DNA of 64,000 bases from Prostheceraeus crozeri. Lineage: Eukaryota; Platyhelminthes; Polycladida; Euryleptidae. The stretch lies in contig CAJQUW010011508.1 of assembly GCA_907163375.1 (NCBI GenBank), positions 1-64,000 of the forward strand. Reading direction: 5' to 3'. Position numbers and translations under genes: made by a program. Shown in pieces: positions 12,484 through 21,329 of this stretch. The notes below the pieces were generated by a model that saw only the letters and a list, made by a program, of their open reading frames with translations, was not told where the DNA came from and did no database searches. The first letter of the stretch is position 1. The number at the start of each line of letters is the position of its first letter.

Positions 12484-12978
12484 ATGCTTGAGGAAGTCAT
12501 TCAATTAAAGCTTTATGTAAAGACTTGCTGTTTTTCATGCAATTGGAAGGATAGATGCAGGATGACAATGTCTATCTCAAATGATTGTGGAACATTGCGT
12601 TTTCATAGAGAAAGTTTAAAAGGGACTATTCAAGATTATGTGATAACATTTCATAAAGATGAGATTAACATCAAATCAGTTATTGGTGATACTAGAACTC
12701 TATTTTTAAAATTAATGGATACGTTTTCTGATAAAATTGTAATGGCGAGATTAGTTGCGAAAATTCATTTCAGTCATTTTGGGAAAGAAGAGGTAGAAGA
12801 TCGTTTCTTCCACTTTGCTTCCTATTCAATGGAAGTTGTAGATAATCCTGAAGAATTTTTTGAAAGACATATGGGAAAAATTGCTCAACGTCTTGATGCA
12901 TTTAACCATCATGGTAGCAGTCTAGTGATTGAAGCAATTTCACATATTCACATTCAACTTTCTATAAAAGAAACTTAA
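12484..12978 (+). CDS. Conserved Polinton ORF with C-terminal FNxxGSSLxIxxIxxIxI block
   Basis: An intact 164-codon frame starts at ATG 12484, directly after and in phase with the preceding stop. The C-terminal sequence ERHMGKIAQRLDAF, then GSSLVIEAISHIHIQ, resembles a block in Polinton polymerase N-terminal regions and in stand-alone Polinton proteins (DxFxxxGSGWxLxxI). In this element the polymerase carries a related segment (KSNIDKFNERDSGLIFDGV). It therefore looks like a free-standing relative of the polymerase N-terminal extension. Biochemical function unknown. Cys residues at 15-24 (CCFSC...C) could bind a metal. Confidence 0.6.
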   Translation: MLEEVIQLKLYVKTCCFSCNWKDRCRMTMSISNDCGTLRFHRESLKGTIQDYVITFHKDEINIKSVIGDTRTLFLKLMDTFSDKIVMARLVAKIHFSHFGKEEVEDRFFHFASYSMEVVDNPEEFFERHMGKIAQRLDAFNHHGSSLVIEAISHIHIQLSIKET

Positions 12979-13091
12979 AGATTCAATGGTACTTGATCGT
13001 AGCACATTTGGTTTTCGAGTTATGTCTACTTACTCTCGAAGTATATTCCTTCTGTACATGCGTCTATTATTTAGAAAAGGCCAGCAAGTTC

Positions 13092-13304
13092 ATGTCTTCA
13101 AAAAGACTTGCTTTAGAAGTTGTTAGTAAGAGTGAAAATATGTGTGATATATGTAAGCGAAAGGATGGAAGTGAAAAGCGCATCTTTAAGAGATGTAGGC
13201 ATACTTTCTGCCAGCGCTGTTTCATACGCTGCTGTATTCAACTCTGTCAAAGTAGCCACTCTGATATAGCTCATTTTGAGTGTCACTTCTGCCATAAAAG
13301 TTAG
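13092..13304 (+). CDS. RING finger protein (putative E3 ubiquitin ligase)
   Basis: This small protein of 70 residues is almost entirely a RING finger: CDIC, then CRHTFCQRC, then a Cys-rich loop, then CHFC. That gives C-x2-C / C-x-H-x3-C-x2-C / C-x2-C, the C3HC4 pattern. The chosen start is ATG 13092 (MSSKRLALEVV), the first Met close to the finger; the frame is open further upstream. Viral and Polinton RING proteins are usually thought to redirect host ubiquitination, which is inference here. Second RING-like ORF of the element after 11685-11885. Confidence 0.75.
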   Translation: MSSKRLALEVVSKSENMCDICKRKDGSEKRIFKRCRHTFCQRCFIRCCIQLCQSSHSDIAHFECHFCHKS

Positions 13305-13309
13305 TACCA

Positions 13310-13705
13310 ATGCAAATATGGAAAACTCAAGTTGTGACAATGGTTAAGAGAAAAATGGCGAAACGCAAAAGTCGAAAGTCTTCAAAATTTACTGCAGCCA
13401 CTCGAGCTCTTCAACGAATGAAAGGAATTCATCGATATAATGCTATACGACATGCTAATGATAAATTTATTCGAGAAATTGTTTATCATGTGAGAAGTTT
13501 GAGGACAAAGAAATTATCACCACAACAACGAAAGTTACTTAAGCGACATACTACGAAATTGCGATTCATCTCCAATCCTAATGTTACCCCTCAAAGAAAG
13601 AGGAAAACTCTAACACAAAAGGGTGGTTTCCTTTTACCACTACTTCCGATGTTAGCTCCTGCAGTGGGCAACGTATTGGGTAGTATCTTTGGCTCTAAGC
13701 GTTAA
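13310..13705 (+). CDS. Small basic Polinton protein with hydrophobic C-terminal tail
   Basis: 131 codons from ATG 13310; ATG 13340 is an alternative. The body is very basic (KRKMAKRKSRKSSKF, many Arg and Lys). The end has QKGGFLLPLLPMLAPAVGN followed by a Gly-rich tail, a hydrophobic and amphipathic helix. The RK-LTQKGGFLP-type tail recurs in small late ORFs of Polintons, located just before the packaging ATPase as here. By analogy with adenovirus core and membrane-active proteins it could bind DNA or membranes; this is inference. It ends 31 bp before the likely ATPase start. Intact. Confidence 0.65.
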   Translation: MQIWKTQVVTMVKRKMAKRKSRKSSKFTAATRALQRMKGIHRYNAIRHANDKFIREIVYHVRSLRTKKLSPQQRKLLKRHTTKLRFISNPNVTPQRKRKTLTQKGGFLLPLLPMLAPAVGNVLGSIFGSKR

Positions 13706-13736
13706 TTATCCAAATGTTGAATCTCAAAGTATTAAA

Positions 13737-14354
13737 ATGGATTTCAGACTTCAATGTGATAAAGTTCTGACTGTATCAGGTCCATCCCATGCAGGTAAAA
13801 CTGTTTTCACTCTGAATTTGCTAGATATAAGAAGGGAATTGTTTAGGGAACCTATCAATCGAGTTATTTGGTGTTATGGTATTTATCAGCCGTTACTCTT
13901 TCAGGAATTGCAACGCCGTAACTTTCTTCAAAATGAAGGAATTATTCGAGCTGATAAGATAGAGTCCAACGATGTTGTTGTATTGGATGATCTATTGAAG
14001 GAAAGCAAGAATTCTAAAGACGTTACAGATATGTTCACCCGCGTAGCACATCACAAAAGATGCTTTATAATCTATATCACGCAAAAAGTTGTTTCCTGAT
14101 GGGAAAGAAGCCCGCACACGAAACTTGAATACACACTATTACGCTATTTTCAAGAATCCGCGAGATAAAAGTCAATTTGAAATTTTAGCGCGACTAGTTT
14201 CGCCAAGAGGTTAAAAAGCTTTAATTGAAATTTTTCAAGCAGCAACTGAAAACCACACGGTTACTTATTTATTGATTTTACACAAGAGTGTCCGGAAGAA
14301 TTTAGATTTCGAAGTGATATTTTGAAAAAGCCTATGATTATCTACAAACTATGA
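13737..14354 (+). pseudogene. Packaging ATPase (FtsK/HerA type), frameshifted
   Basis: The N-terminal part has Walker A GPSHAGKT (about residue 15), Walker B VVVLDDLL (about residue 82), and the polar FIIYITQ strand that follows in genome-packaging ATPases of Polintons and adenovirus-like viruses. The coding sense is lost at about 14088 (one-base shift). It resumes in another frame with NPRDKSQF, hits TAA at 14213, and shifts again near 14278 before ending at 14352-14354, overlapping the next start (ATGA). It would pump the element DNA into capsids. Two shifts and a stop show that it is inactive. Start chosen at ATG 13737; no upstream Met fits. Confidence 0.85.
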
Positions 14355-14815
14355 GTTATTATTCTCGCATGATTGTCATTCCTCAGGATGAATATGTGCA
14401 ATTGACTGCTTTACAGCAAGTAAAGCAACCTCTAGCAAATCAAATGTATAAGAAAGAACTGCATTATCAGGAAAATGCATATATTAAAGATCCATATCGC
14501 GCAGTTTTATTACAATCAGAAACTGTTGAAGAATTGAAAAGTTTGAAGAATAAGATGCGTGACTCTGTTTCGACTGCTACACCTTTAGCATCTCGTGCAC
14601 ATGCAATAGCTCTTTTCAACAGGATTGAACCATATCTCACTGTGAATGATAGAGGTGAAATCATTTCAGATGAAAATGAAATTATTAACGCTTCACGTTT
14701 TGAAGACTTGATTCAGTATGAAAGACGCAGAAAGCGCCGTCAAGGCTATGTCCCACCTGGTTGGTCTTACTTTCTTAAACTATTGAAAAAGCACAACGTT
14801 CCAAATTTGCTTTGA
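14351..14815 (+). CDS. Conserved Polinton ORF, N-terminal part
   Basis: 154 codons from ATG 14351, overlapping the ATPase stop. Blocks IVIPQDEYVQL at the start, DPYRAVLLQ in the middle, and SRFEDLIQY, then GWSYFLKLLKKHNVP near the end are those of a protein found in nearly all Polintons beside the ATPase and integrase. Its role is unknown; a virion role is often assumed. The frame stops at 14813-14815, but an open basic tail begins in the next frame at 14812. The natural protein therefore probably continued, and a one-base shift cut it here. Confidence 0.7.
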   Translation: MSYYSRMIVIPQDEYVQLTALQQVKQPLANQMYKKELHYQENAYIKDPYRAVLLQSETVEELKSLKNKMRDSVSTATPLASRAHAIALFNRIEPYLTVNDRGEIISDENEIINASRFEDLIQYERRRKRRQGYVPPGWSYFLKLLKKHNVPNLL

Positions 14816-15069
14816 ATAATGAAACATTGAAAGAACTTGATTCTACTTCAGAATCTAGTACTACTTCAAATGTTAATTCTGTTCCTAAAATGAGGAGTGT
14901 TACAATGCCAAGAAATTGGTTTAAGAGTTCACCTTCTACATCTCCTTCCACACTCACTAAGAAAACAAGAGCAAGAGAACGACGTAGATCTACACCCTGT
15001 AGGCAAAGAAGAGAAAGAGATAGACGTAGAAGATCTCCACCAAAACAATACATGTTCTCAGACTATTAA
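14812..15069 (+). pseudogene. Ser/Arg-rich tail of the preceding conserved Polinton ORF, in a shifted frame
   Basis: Starts without an ATG, sharing TTGA with the stop of the preceding frame. The 85 codons are Ser/Thr-rich, then strongly basic (TKKTRARERRRSTP, RQRRERDRRRRSPPK), ending at 15069. Relatives of the preceding ORF typically end in a basic, Pro/Ser-rich tail, so this reads as its displaced C-terminus. Programmed frameshifting is possible but there is no obvious slippery heptamer; a simple indel is likelier. Confidence 0.55.
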
Positions 15070-15070
15070 T

Positions 15071-15256
15071 ATGAAGCAGATGTGTTGCATGCCATGTAAT
15101 GAACCGCCGGAGGTGCATGTACTTGTAACATGTACTTGCTGTGCCAGCTCTTATAGTGAGACTCCTAAGCAATGTGAACATGAACGTAAATCTGCTAAAT
15201 CTTGTGGCTGTTGTATGTGTAGAAAGGCAAGAAAGCAAAAACATGAGAAGAAGTAA
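15071..15256 (+). CDS. Cys-rich microprotein overlapping the integrase start
   Basis: A 61-codon frame from ATG 15071 with clustered cysteines: MCCMPC, then CTCCASS, then CEHE, then CGCCMC, and a basic end (RKARKQKHEKK). It starts two bases after the previous stop and its stop (15254-15256) overlaps the likely integrase start (15243), typical of compact viral gene packing. The cysteine spacing suggests metal binding, metallothionein-like or a small zinc ribbon. No family is recognised. It could be a chance frame, but the Cys content is far above chance. Confidence 0.5.
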   Translation: MKQMCCMPCNEPPEVHVLVTCTCCASSYSETPKQCEHERKSAKSCGCCMCRKARKQKHEKK

Positions 15257-16328
15257 GAGTCAGTCGTCATCGCATGAACTTTTAAAGTCAATATACTATG
15301 ATGTAAAACATCCAGCAGGATTTGCATCTATAAAGAAATTGTTAAAAGCAAGTGGTCTTCAACAATCACAAGTTAAACAATGGTTAAAGGGTCAGGCTAC
15401 CTATACACTCCACAAACAAGTGAAAAAGAAGTACCGTACCCGTCATTATATTACTCATGACATTGATGAACAGTGGCAGGCAGATTTGTGTGACGTTGCC
15501 TCTATTTCAAAACATAACTCGGGAAATAACTTTATTTTGACAGTATTTGATATCTTCTCGCGATATGCGTGGGCTCAACCATTAAAAACTAAAGAAGGTA
15601 AAGAAGTAGCAAAGGCATTTCAGTCAATTTTCCAAGAGGGTCGCATTCCAAAGAGAATTCAGAGTGATCAAGGAAAAGAGTTCGAAGATTAGCATGTCGG
15701 AAGATTGTTTGAGAGATATGACATTGAGCTGTTTAGTGTAAAGAGTGCCTTTAAGGCTGCAATAGTTGAAAGTTTTAACCGCTCATTGAAAAATCGCTTG
15801 TGGCGACATTTCACTGCCAACTTGAAACAAAATTGTACAAAGATTCTACAAGATACACTACATGCCTACAATCACTCTGTACATCGCTCTATTGGACTCA
15901 GACCAGCGGATGTGAATGCTGACAATGTGGATGAAGTGCATGAAACATTCCAACGTAAGCGTAATAATGGAAAAGGTGATGTAAAAATAGGCGACAAAGT
16001 TCGCATATCAAAAGTGAAGAGTGTTTTTGCCAAAGGTTATCTCCTGAATTGGACAGAAGAAATTTTTACAATTTCAAACATCAATAAAAAAGACTCTCCC
16101 ACAACTTACAAGTTGAAAGATTACGATAATGAAGAAATAGATGGCAGCTTTTACCGTGATGAGATTGAGGTAGTCACTGAAAGTGAAACATATTTAGTAG
16201 AGAAAATCATTCGAAGTAAGAAACGTCAAGGCGAATAATGGTGTCTTGTTAAATGGGTCGGTTATCCATCAAGTATGAACTCTTGGATGCATCGTGCAGA
16301 CATCTTTCATCTACGCGATCGTCAGTGA
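15243..16328 (+). pseudogene. Polinton integrase (retroviral DDE type with chromodomain), two in-frame stops
   Basis: A single frame runs through the whole gene, broken by TAG 15690-15692 and TAA 16236-16238. The rve core shows QADLCDV (first Asp), DQGKEFED (second Asp region) and VESFNRSLK (the Glu), the DD35E-type triad. NHSVHRSIGLRPADV follows, as in Ty3-type and Polinton integrases. After the second stop the frame continues with LVKWVGYPSSMNSWM, the chromodomain aromatic cage region, whose N-terminal strand YLVEKIIR precedes the stop. Start taken at ATG 15243 (MRRSKS), upstream of the helix-rich region. It would insert the element; neither active site nor chromodomain would be made intact. 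Confidence 0.92.
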
Positions 16329-16368
16329 TTTATGCAAAGATATAACTTGTACTGTCAAGGTCTAAGTT

Positions 16369-16831
16369 ATGAGTCCGACTGCATCGCTTTATTCACGCCC
16401 CTCCTATCTAAGTGGCGTGGGTGCAATTTACAGCGGCACCCGCCGTCAACGTGGAGGTAGTATATTTGGCTTGCTGAAATCTGTTGTATCTCCTCTCTTA
16501 TCTACTGTCGGAAAAACTTTAAACGATCTGTTTTAAGTAATGCTGTTGGCTTTGCTGGTGATGTTGTCAATGATATTGCCAGTGGAAAAGATATAAAGAG
16601 TAATATACTAAATCGTGGGAAGGAACGCGGTTTAAGAACATTACAACAAACTTTAATGCTACACAACGAAAGAAAGCACCTAAACGAATGAATGTTAGAA
16701 GAAAAAGAAAACAGCGCGGAGCTGGTAAGAGGCGAACTTTACGCAAATCTAAGAAAAGGCATTCACGCAAACGCCGTGCGCGCTCTAATCCTTCATCGCG
16801 TGCTAAACGACGACGCTGTCATAACTTCTAA
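16369..16831 (+). pseudogene. Basic Polinton virion-type protein (YLSGxGxIYxG family), frameshifted twice
   Basis: The first frame (ATG 16369) has YLSGVGAIYSG and QRGGSIFGLLKS, a Gly-rich start followed by hydrophobic VVSPLLSTVGK. It stops at about 16535. Coding continues in a second frame after about 16512 (GFAGDVVNDIASGKD) and in a third frame after about 16655, ending in a long Arg/Lys tail at 16829-16831, three bases before the capsid gene. This order (Gly-rich start, amphipathic stretch, basic tail) belongs to a protein that precedes the major capsid gene in many Polintons. It is likened to adenoviral minor core or membrane-lytic proteins; the exact role is unproven. Confidence 0.7.
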
Positions 16832-16833
16832 TC

Positions 16834-18108
16834 ATGGAGTGTAAAACTTCAAATTTTTGTTTGTTTGATCAGCCAGCGATACAGACAGATATTCTTAGTT
16901 CAAGTATTGTAGATTATCATCCTCGTACAGCTGAGAATACTGGTCCTATTGAATTTGTTATTCCTGGCGCTAGCGATGATTACATTGATTTGAGTTATGC
17001 GATGGTTGAAGTGCGGTTCAGAATTCAGCAAGCAGATGGTGCTAACATCGATGATGCACATAAAGTTGGTCTGAACAATTTACCGCTGGCTACATTATTT
17101 CGTGATGTTTCTCTAACTATTGGAGAGCAACAGGTAGAAGGTGGACAAAGCGATTATCCCTATAAAGCATATTTAAATGCTCCATCACAGTTTAATCCGT
17201 CAGCACAAAAGAGTCATATGGAAGCAATGGGATGGTATAGAGATGAAGCAACACAATTTGATAGTGAGACAAACACTGGTTTTGTAAAGTGATCTGCTTT
17301 GATTAAAGATAGTAAAGTATGTCAGCTATATGGTCCACTAAATCTTGACTTCTTCAGACAATCAAAATTTTTACTCTGTAATACCAGTATGCGACTCAAA
17401 CTTACATTGAATAAGCCTGAATTTTTGTAGAATGCATATGCTAAAGTTGTCAATTTTAAAATCCATGTGGAAGATATTACAGTATACATTCGTCGAGTGG
17501 TAGCTAATCCAAGTGTAATTAGAGGATATGCTGAGGGTCTTAACCGTAGTAATGCTATTTATCCCATTCAACATACAAAGCTTCTCATATTTACTATTCC
17601 TAAAGATCAAAAGAGTTTTGTGAAAGATGGTTTATTTCCATCAGAAGCACCAAAACTCCTCATGGTAGCAATGGTTGAAAATGATGCATTCAATGACAAC
17701 ATCAAGAAGAATCCTTTCAACTTCAAACACAACAGTTTGAGCGAAATTGCTTTGCGTGTAAATGGTGTTAGTCATCCTGGTCCACCCTATAAACCAGATT
17801 TTACTTATCAATTTCTGCGTAGTTATGTTGATTATATGAATGTCTTTGGCTTTTACAACACAGACGATACCAACGGACTTACAATGAAAGAGATTAAAAA
17901 TGGATATATTATTTATGAATTTGATTTGACTGTCGACAGCGATATTTGTGCACCTTATCGTCAAGCTAACGTTCCTCATAATATTCGCTTGGATCTGGAG
18001 TTCAAAACAACGCTAACGGAGACGATCAATGTATTGATTTATGCAGTTTTTGATTCAAGTATTGAAATAACTAAGTATCGTGACGTGATTCCTTACTATA
18101 ATCGTTAA
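16834..18108 (+). pseudogene. Major capsid protein (double jelly-roll), two in-frame stops
   Basis: One frame of about 424 codons from ATG 16834, broken by TGA 17290-17292 and TAG 17428-17430. Recognisable Polinton capsid blocks include DLSYAMVEVRFRI, NNLPLATLFRDVSLTIG, DYPYKAYL (N-terminal jelly roll) and YAVFDSSIEITKYRDV near the end. Length is within the usual 400-500 residues for this family. It would form the hexon-like trimers of an icosahedral particle. The stop TAA overlaps the ATG of the protease (TAATG), indicating tight late-gene packing. The stops prevent a full product. Confidence 0.88.
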
Positions 18109-18512
18109 TGAGTTGGTTGAATGCTGACGATATTAAAGCTAAAGTACAGCGCAATGCAGATGAAGCTACGTTGAAGGCTTTTGATAATGTCTATTCGCTA
18201 GATACCTTACCGACTACTGTAAAACAGCATCCCATCTTTATCTTATTAAACACTCAGTCAAAGAATCTAGAAGGTGAACAATGGAAAGCTATCTTTATTG
18301 GAAAAGACAGACTTGGTGAACTATTTGACTCTCTTGCTCAACCTCCAAATATACCAACACAGCAGTGGTTGAGAAAACATACTCGTCAATATCAACGAAA
18401 TGAGCGCATACTGCAACATCCACTTTCATCATCTTGTGGAGCTTTCGTATTGTACTTCATTTTAAAACGTTTGCATGTACGTCGATTTAAATCTGTTGTT
18501 CAAAAGTTTTAA
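18108..18512 (+). CDS. Adenain-like cysteine protease with the catalytic His replaced by Gln
   Basis: 134 codons, full-length and open, starting at ATG 18108, overlapping the capsid stop. Family landmarks: FILLNTQ, then GEQWKAIFI where relatives have G-x-H-W; ELFDSLAQPP (acid position D74); Gln103 and SSSCGAFVLYF with nucleophile Cys110. The general-base His position is Gln58 (CAA), so the triad is broken by one transversion while the rest is preserved. Adenain-like proteases mature virion proteins; this copy is predicted inactive although its frame is intact. Convergent with the minus-strand TBP-like gene 88 bp away. Confidence 0.85.
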   Translation: MSWLNADDIKAKVQRNADEATLKAFDNVYSLDTLPTTVKQHPIFILLNTQSKNLEGEQWKAIFIGKDRLGELFDSLAQPPNIPTQQWLRKHTRQYQRNERILQHPLSSSCGAFVLYFILKRLHVRRFKSVVQKF

Positions 18513-18559
18513 TGTAGCCCATCCTCTAATGAAAAAATGATTTGTATGTTCTATAATGA

Positions 18560-18603
18560 TTTGAAATAAAACATCATCATATTGGAATAAAAATTGTTTT
18601 TAT
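18560..18603. terminator. Back-to-back polyadenylation signals between convergent genes
   Basis: AATAAA occurs twice on the + strand (about 18564 and 18586), serving the capsid-protease unit. TTTATT at about 18597 is AATAAA on the minus strand and overlaps the stop codon of the TBP-like gene. Confidence 0.6.
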
Positions 18604-19484
18604 TTCACAATCCGCTGGATATGTACATATTCGATTAAACGGTCTAGGATTGTATCTGCTTGCACTTCTGATTTCAGTTCAGTAATGATAACTTTACTGT
18701 TGTGAAAGATTGCAATATGTATAGGATTCCAACAATTAATGAGAGCTGCAGGAAAAAGTTCTGGTCCATAACACAAATTGTAGCTGCTGCCATGAATCTT
18801 CGAAAACGATGCATTTTCACTCAATTGAGTAGAGATCACCATAGTGTTCACAGTCAGATTCGACATCACACACTTCTCCCTCTTCCATATCCGACGTAGT
18901 AGTCTCTGCAGCTCTAAGCGCATTAACCGCGCCGATGAATGAGAAAGGGCGCCGAGAATTTGTACCGTCCCATTTGGAAAGAGTTGACGGTTCCGTAAAT
19001 TGCTCATCTTCACCACTAACATTTGTGGTCGACCCGGATAATGCTTCCTGTTTGGAATTTGTTGATGTAATGTTGCGAGATCGATTTTGGTATAGAGTCT
19101 GATGCGGCGGAGAATGTTGACGATGGTGTAGCGATGACGTTTCATGATAAAAAAATGAGTAAACAGAGCGATGTATCTTCCTTTTATACTTTCCCAACTA
19201 CCTTGATGAAATGTGAAGTTAGTATGGAGTTGGGAATGATAGATTTGTATTCGTTGCTTTTTTAGCCGCAACCATATGCGATTTCCTATGCGTGAATGTC
19301 TTTTCATATAGAAGTATTTCAAGTCCTTCATGATATGATTTAGACATTGAAAATGTCGATATGATAAAGCAAATTCTCTTCTCATATTTCCAGTATAGTC
19401 GTTGAAGTAAACGTTTTGATCATAATCAATCTCAACATGTTGTAGGGAATCTAATTTCCAACACTCCATGATGGAGCGTAACAT
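18600..19484 (-). CDS. TATA-binding-protein homologue with N-terminal PC4-like domain
   Basis: 294 codons from a Met at 19484; the real start may lie upstream. Residues 8-110 form a PC4-like region: HVEIDYDQNVYFNDY followed by FALSYRHFQCLNHIMKD (compare the ISLxxEQWxxLK block), then IGNRIWLRL and FHQGSWESIK. Residues about 121-292 are a two-repeat TBP fold. Repeat 1 has NILRRIRLYTKIDL, then LFPNGTVQILGALS. Repeat 2 has YGPELFPAALI (compare SYEPELFPGLIY) and IAIFHNSKVIITELKS. Phe159 and Phe260 sit at the DNA-intercalating positions before each GK-type strand. TBP bends TATA DNA and nucleates pre-initiation complexes; PC4 is a ssDNA-binding coactivator. This gene and the protease (its active site lost) are the only diagnostic core genes with full-length open frames. 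Confidence 0.8.
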   Translation of the reverse strand: MLRSIMECWKLDSLQHVEIDYDQNVYFNDYTGNMRREFALSYRHFQCLNHIMKDLKYFYMKRHSRIGNRIWLRLKKQRIQIYHSQLHTNFTFHQGSWESIKGRYIALFTHFFIMKRHRYTIVNILRRIRLYTKIDLATLHQQIPNRKHYPGRPQMLVVKMSNLRNRQLFPNGTVQILGALSHSSARLMRLELQRLLRRIWKREKCVMSNLTVNTMVISTQLSENASFSKIHGSSYNLCYGPELFPAALINCWNPIHIAIFHNSKVIITELKSEVQADTILDRLIEYVHIQRIVK

Positions 19485-19916
19485 TGTGTTGAAGGTGGTG
19501 TCTGATTAAGATTTGCATAGTAAAGCGATGAACTCTCGACGAATAAATGACATAATGGAGCGATGTATGTATCCATCTTTTATATTTTTTCCAATTGTAT
19601 TTGCGAAATGAAAAATAGATTGAGGAATCAGAATGACAGATTTGAATTTCATTTCTGTAATGTTGAAGCCAAACTTGATCACCCAAGGAGAGGAATTTTA
19701 GCGTTTCAAATAGTCCAAATCCCTCATGATGTCATTAAGATTGAAAAATTGTCGCCATGTTAATGTAATTCTTTTCGATGTATTTCCATAAGAATTCTTG
19801 AAATGAACGTTTCCATTGCGATCAACTTTGATGTATTGTTGAGAATCCAAAATCCAAGTCTTCATGATGTTATGCAAATTGGTAATATATAGATCACCAG
19901 AATATGAAAATGTCAT
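19432..19916 (-). pseudogene. Second PC4-like copy upstream of the TBP-like gene, frameshifted
   Basis: Two frames together cover one more copy of the N-terminal domain of the TBP-like protein. The first (19916-19698) has WILDSQQYIKVDRNGNVHF and RITLTWRQFFNLNDIMRDLD. After a one-base shift near 19700, the second (19686-19432) has LGDQVWLQ and NWKKYKRWIH. These align block by block with the downstream domain (KLDSLQHVEIDYDQNVYF, HFQCLNHIMKDL, IGNRIWLRL, SWESIK). It is either a tandem gene duplicate that lost its TBP part or the first half of a two-domain protein. The Met at 19916 overlaps, on the opposite strand, the ATG of the next + gene. Confidence 0.6.
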
Positions 19917-21290
19917 TTTACCATATTTTGCTTAGCAATGCAGCAACAAATAGATTTGCTAGTAATCGAGCCGCTATCTTTTCTACTCCCATTGATAATA
20001 TACAACAGCTGAATGGAGAGTGGGAAGTAGGGGTCACACAACTTTTTCACAGTAACTGTGTCTATACTTTTGATCATTAATATGAGACGCACAGCTGCTT
20101 ACCAATGTGAAAAGGGCTGCCGAGTATACAATCCACAATGGCCGAAGAAAGATCTTCTATCACGCCAGAAATTCGTTTATGATTTCCTGAATAAAGCGTG
20201 TAAACATATTGTCCAATTAACTCCGCACAATGATCATCATAATTATGTACATCATGTAGTTGAGAAAGATTGGATTGTTGGTTTAAGTCCAAGTTTAAGA
20301 AATGATTTAGGTTACCTCGCTAGCGCCTTAACAAGCTATGATAATTATAACGTTAATTACAACCCAAGTGGTCAGAAACAGTTAATGTATCGAGAGGAAG
20401 CTTATTATGTAGATCTTATTCCAAGAAATGAGAAGACGTTGGTGAAGAGGATTGTGATTAAGCCAAGAAAGACAAACATGACTCCTGAAACATTATTGAA
20501 GAAATTTAATTATCTCCTTCGAGTTGATGGTAAATAAGTGGCAACATTGACTTATATCAAATCATCTAATCATATTGTAATAAGTAAATTAAATGATGAT
20601 GATCTAGTATTAGTTTGTTCAAAAGATTTTCATCAGTTCTTACGACATCGTTCTGCGGCTGTTCATGGAAAATTTAATATGCAACATTTGCCATGTGAAA
20701 GGTCAAATCAATTTGATACAGAATGGACCGTATCTTTATACAGAAAGTGTCTAGAGCCTTTCGGTGGTATCTTACATGAAACAAGACTGTTGATGCCTCG
20801 CATTATCACTTCAGTGAAATTGGCTATAAATTATTTGAATGAAGTGATTAATGAGCAACATGTTTCATTTTCTGAAAAAGAAGGTGCTTTGTCTCTCACT
20901 GTAAGGGGAAAAGGTATTGAACTAATAATGGATAAAACTCTAATGGACATTTTGGGTTTTGATCAAAATATCTTTAAAAGTGGTACTGTAACCAAAGCTA
21001 GCGCAGACATGTCGCTATCGCGTCGTATTAACTATTTTCAGATATATTCCAATATTGGTGAAGATGTACGTGTGGGAGATGTTGAAGCTCCACTTCTATC
21101 AATGATACCCTACCAACCAAAATGCAATAGTACTCTATCTGAGCATACTTTTCAGAAAGTGCATTATACAAACTTGAAATCAAACTATATGGCACAAATT
21201 GATATTGCAATTTATGACGATGGTGCGTTGATTCCTTCTCACAAAGATGCTGTGACATGTATAACACTCCATTTTCGAATGAAGAATTAA
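19910..21290 (+). pseudogene. Structural-type Polinton protein A (SNAS/GEWEVG family), broken
   Basis: Starts at ATG 19910 with LLSNAATNRF and LNGEWEVGVTQL, the N-terminal signature of a protein family found in most Polintons. The frame shifts between about 20058 and 20080. It then runs open to 21290 except for TAA 20535-20537. The C-terminal blocks FQIYSNIGEDVRVGD, ALLSMIPY-like PLLSMIPY and CITLHFRMKN (relatives: VGDxxxPLLRxVP, LHFRR) complete the family. Such proteins are candidate minor capsid or penton-type components, but function is not proven. It is paralogous to the next gene, suggesting a duplication. Confidence 0.72.
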
Positions 21291-21329
21291 TGCAAAAGTG
21301 TGGAAATATATGTTTCCAATGTGAATGAC

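Noticed and set aside
14790..14830. Programmed frameshift linking the conserved ORF to its basic tail
   Set aside because: No slippery heptamer is visible and neighbouring genes show the same kind of random indels.
18817..19197. Minus-strand 126-codon ORF within the TBP-like gene
   Set aside because: Alternative frame of the TBP-like gene; the main frame has clear domain matches.
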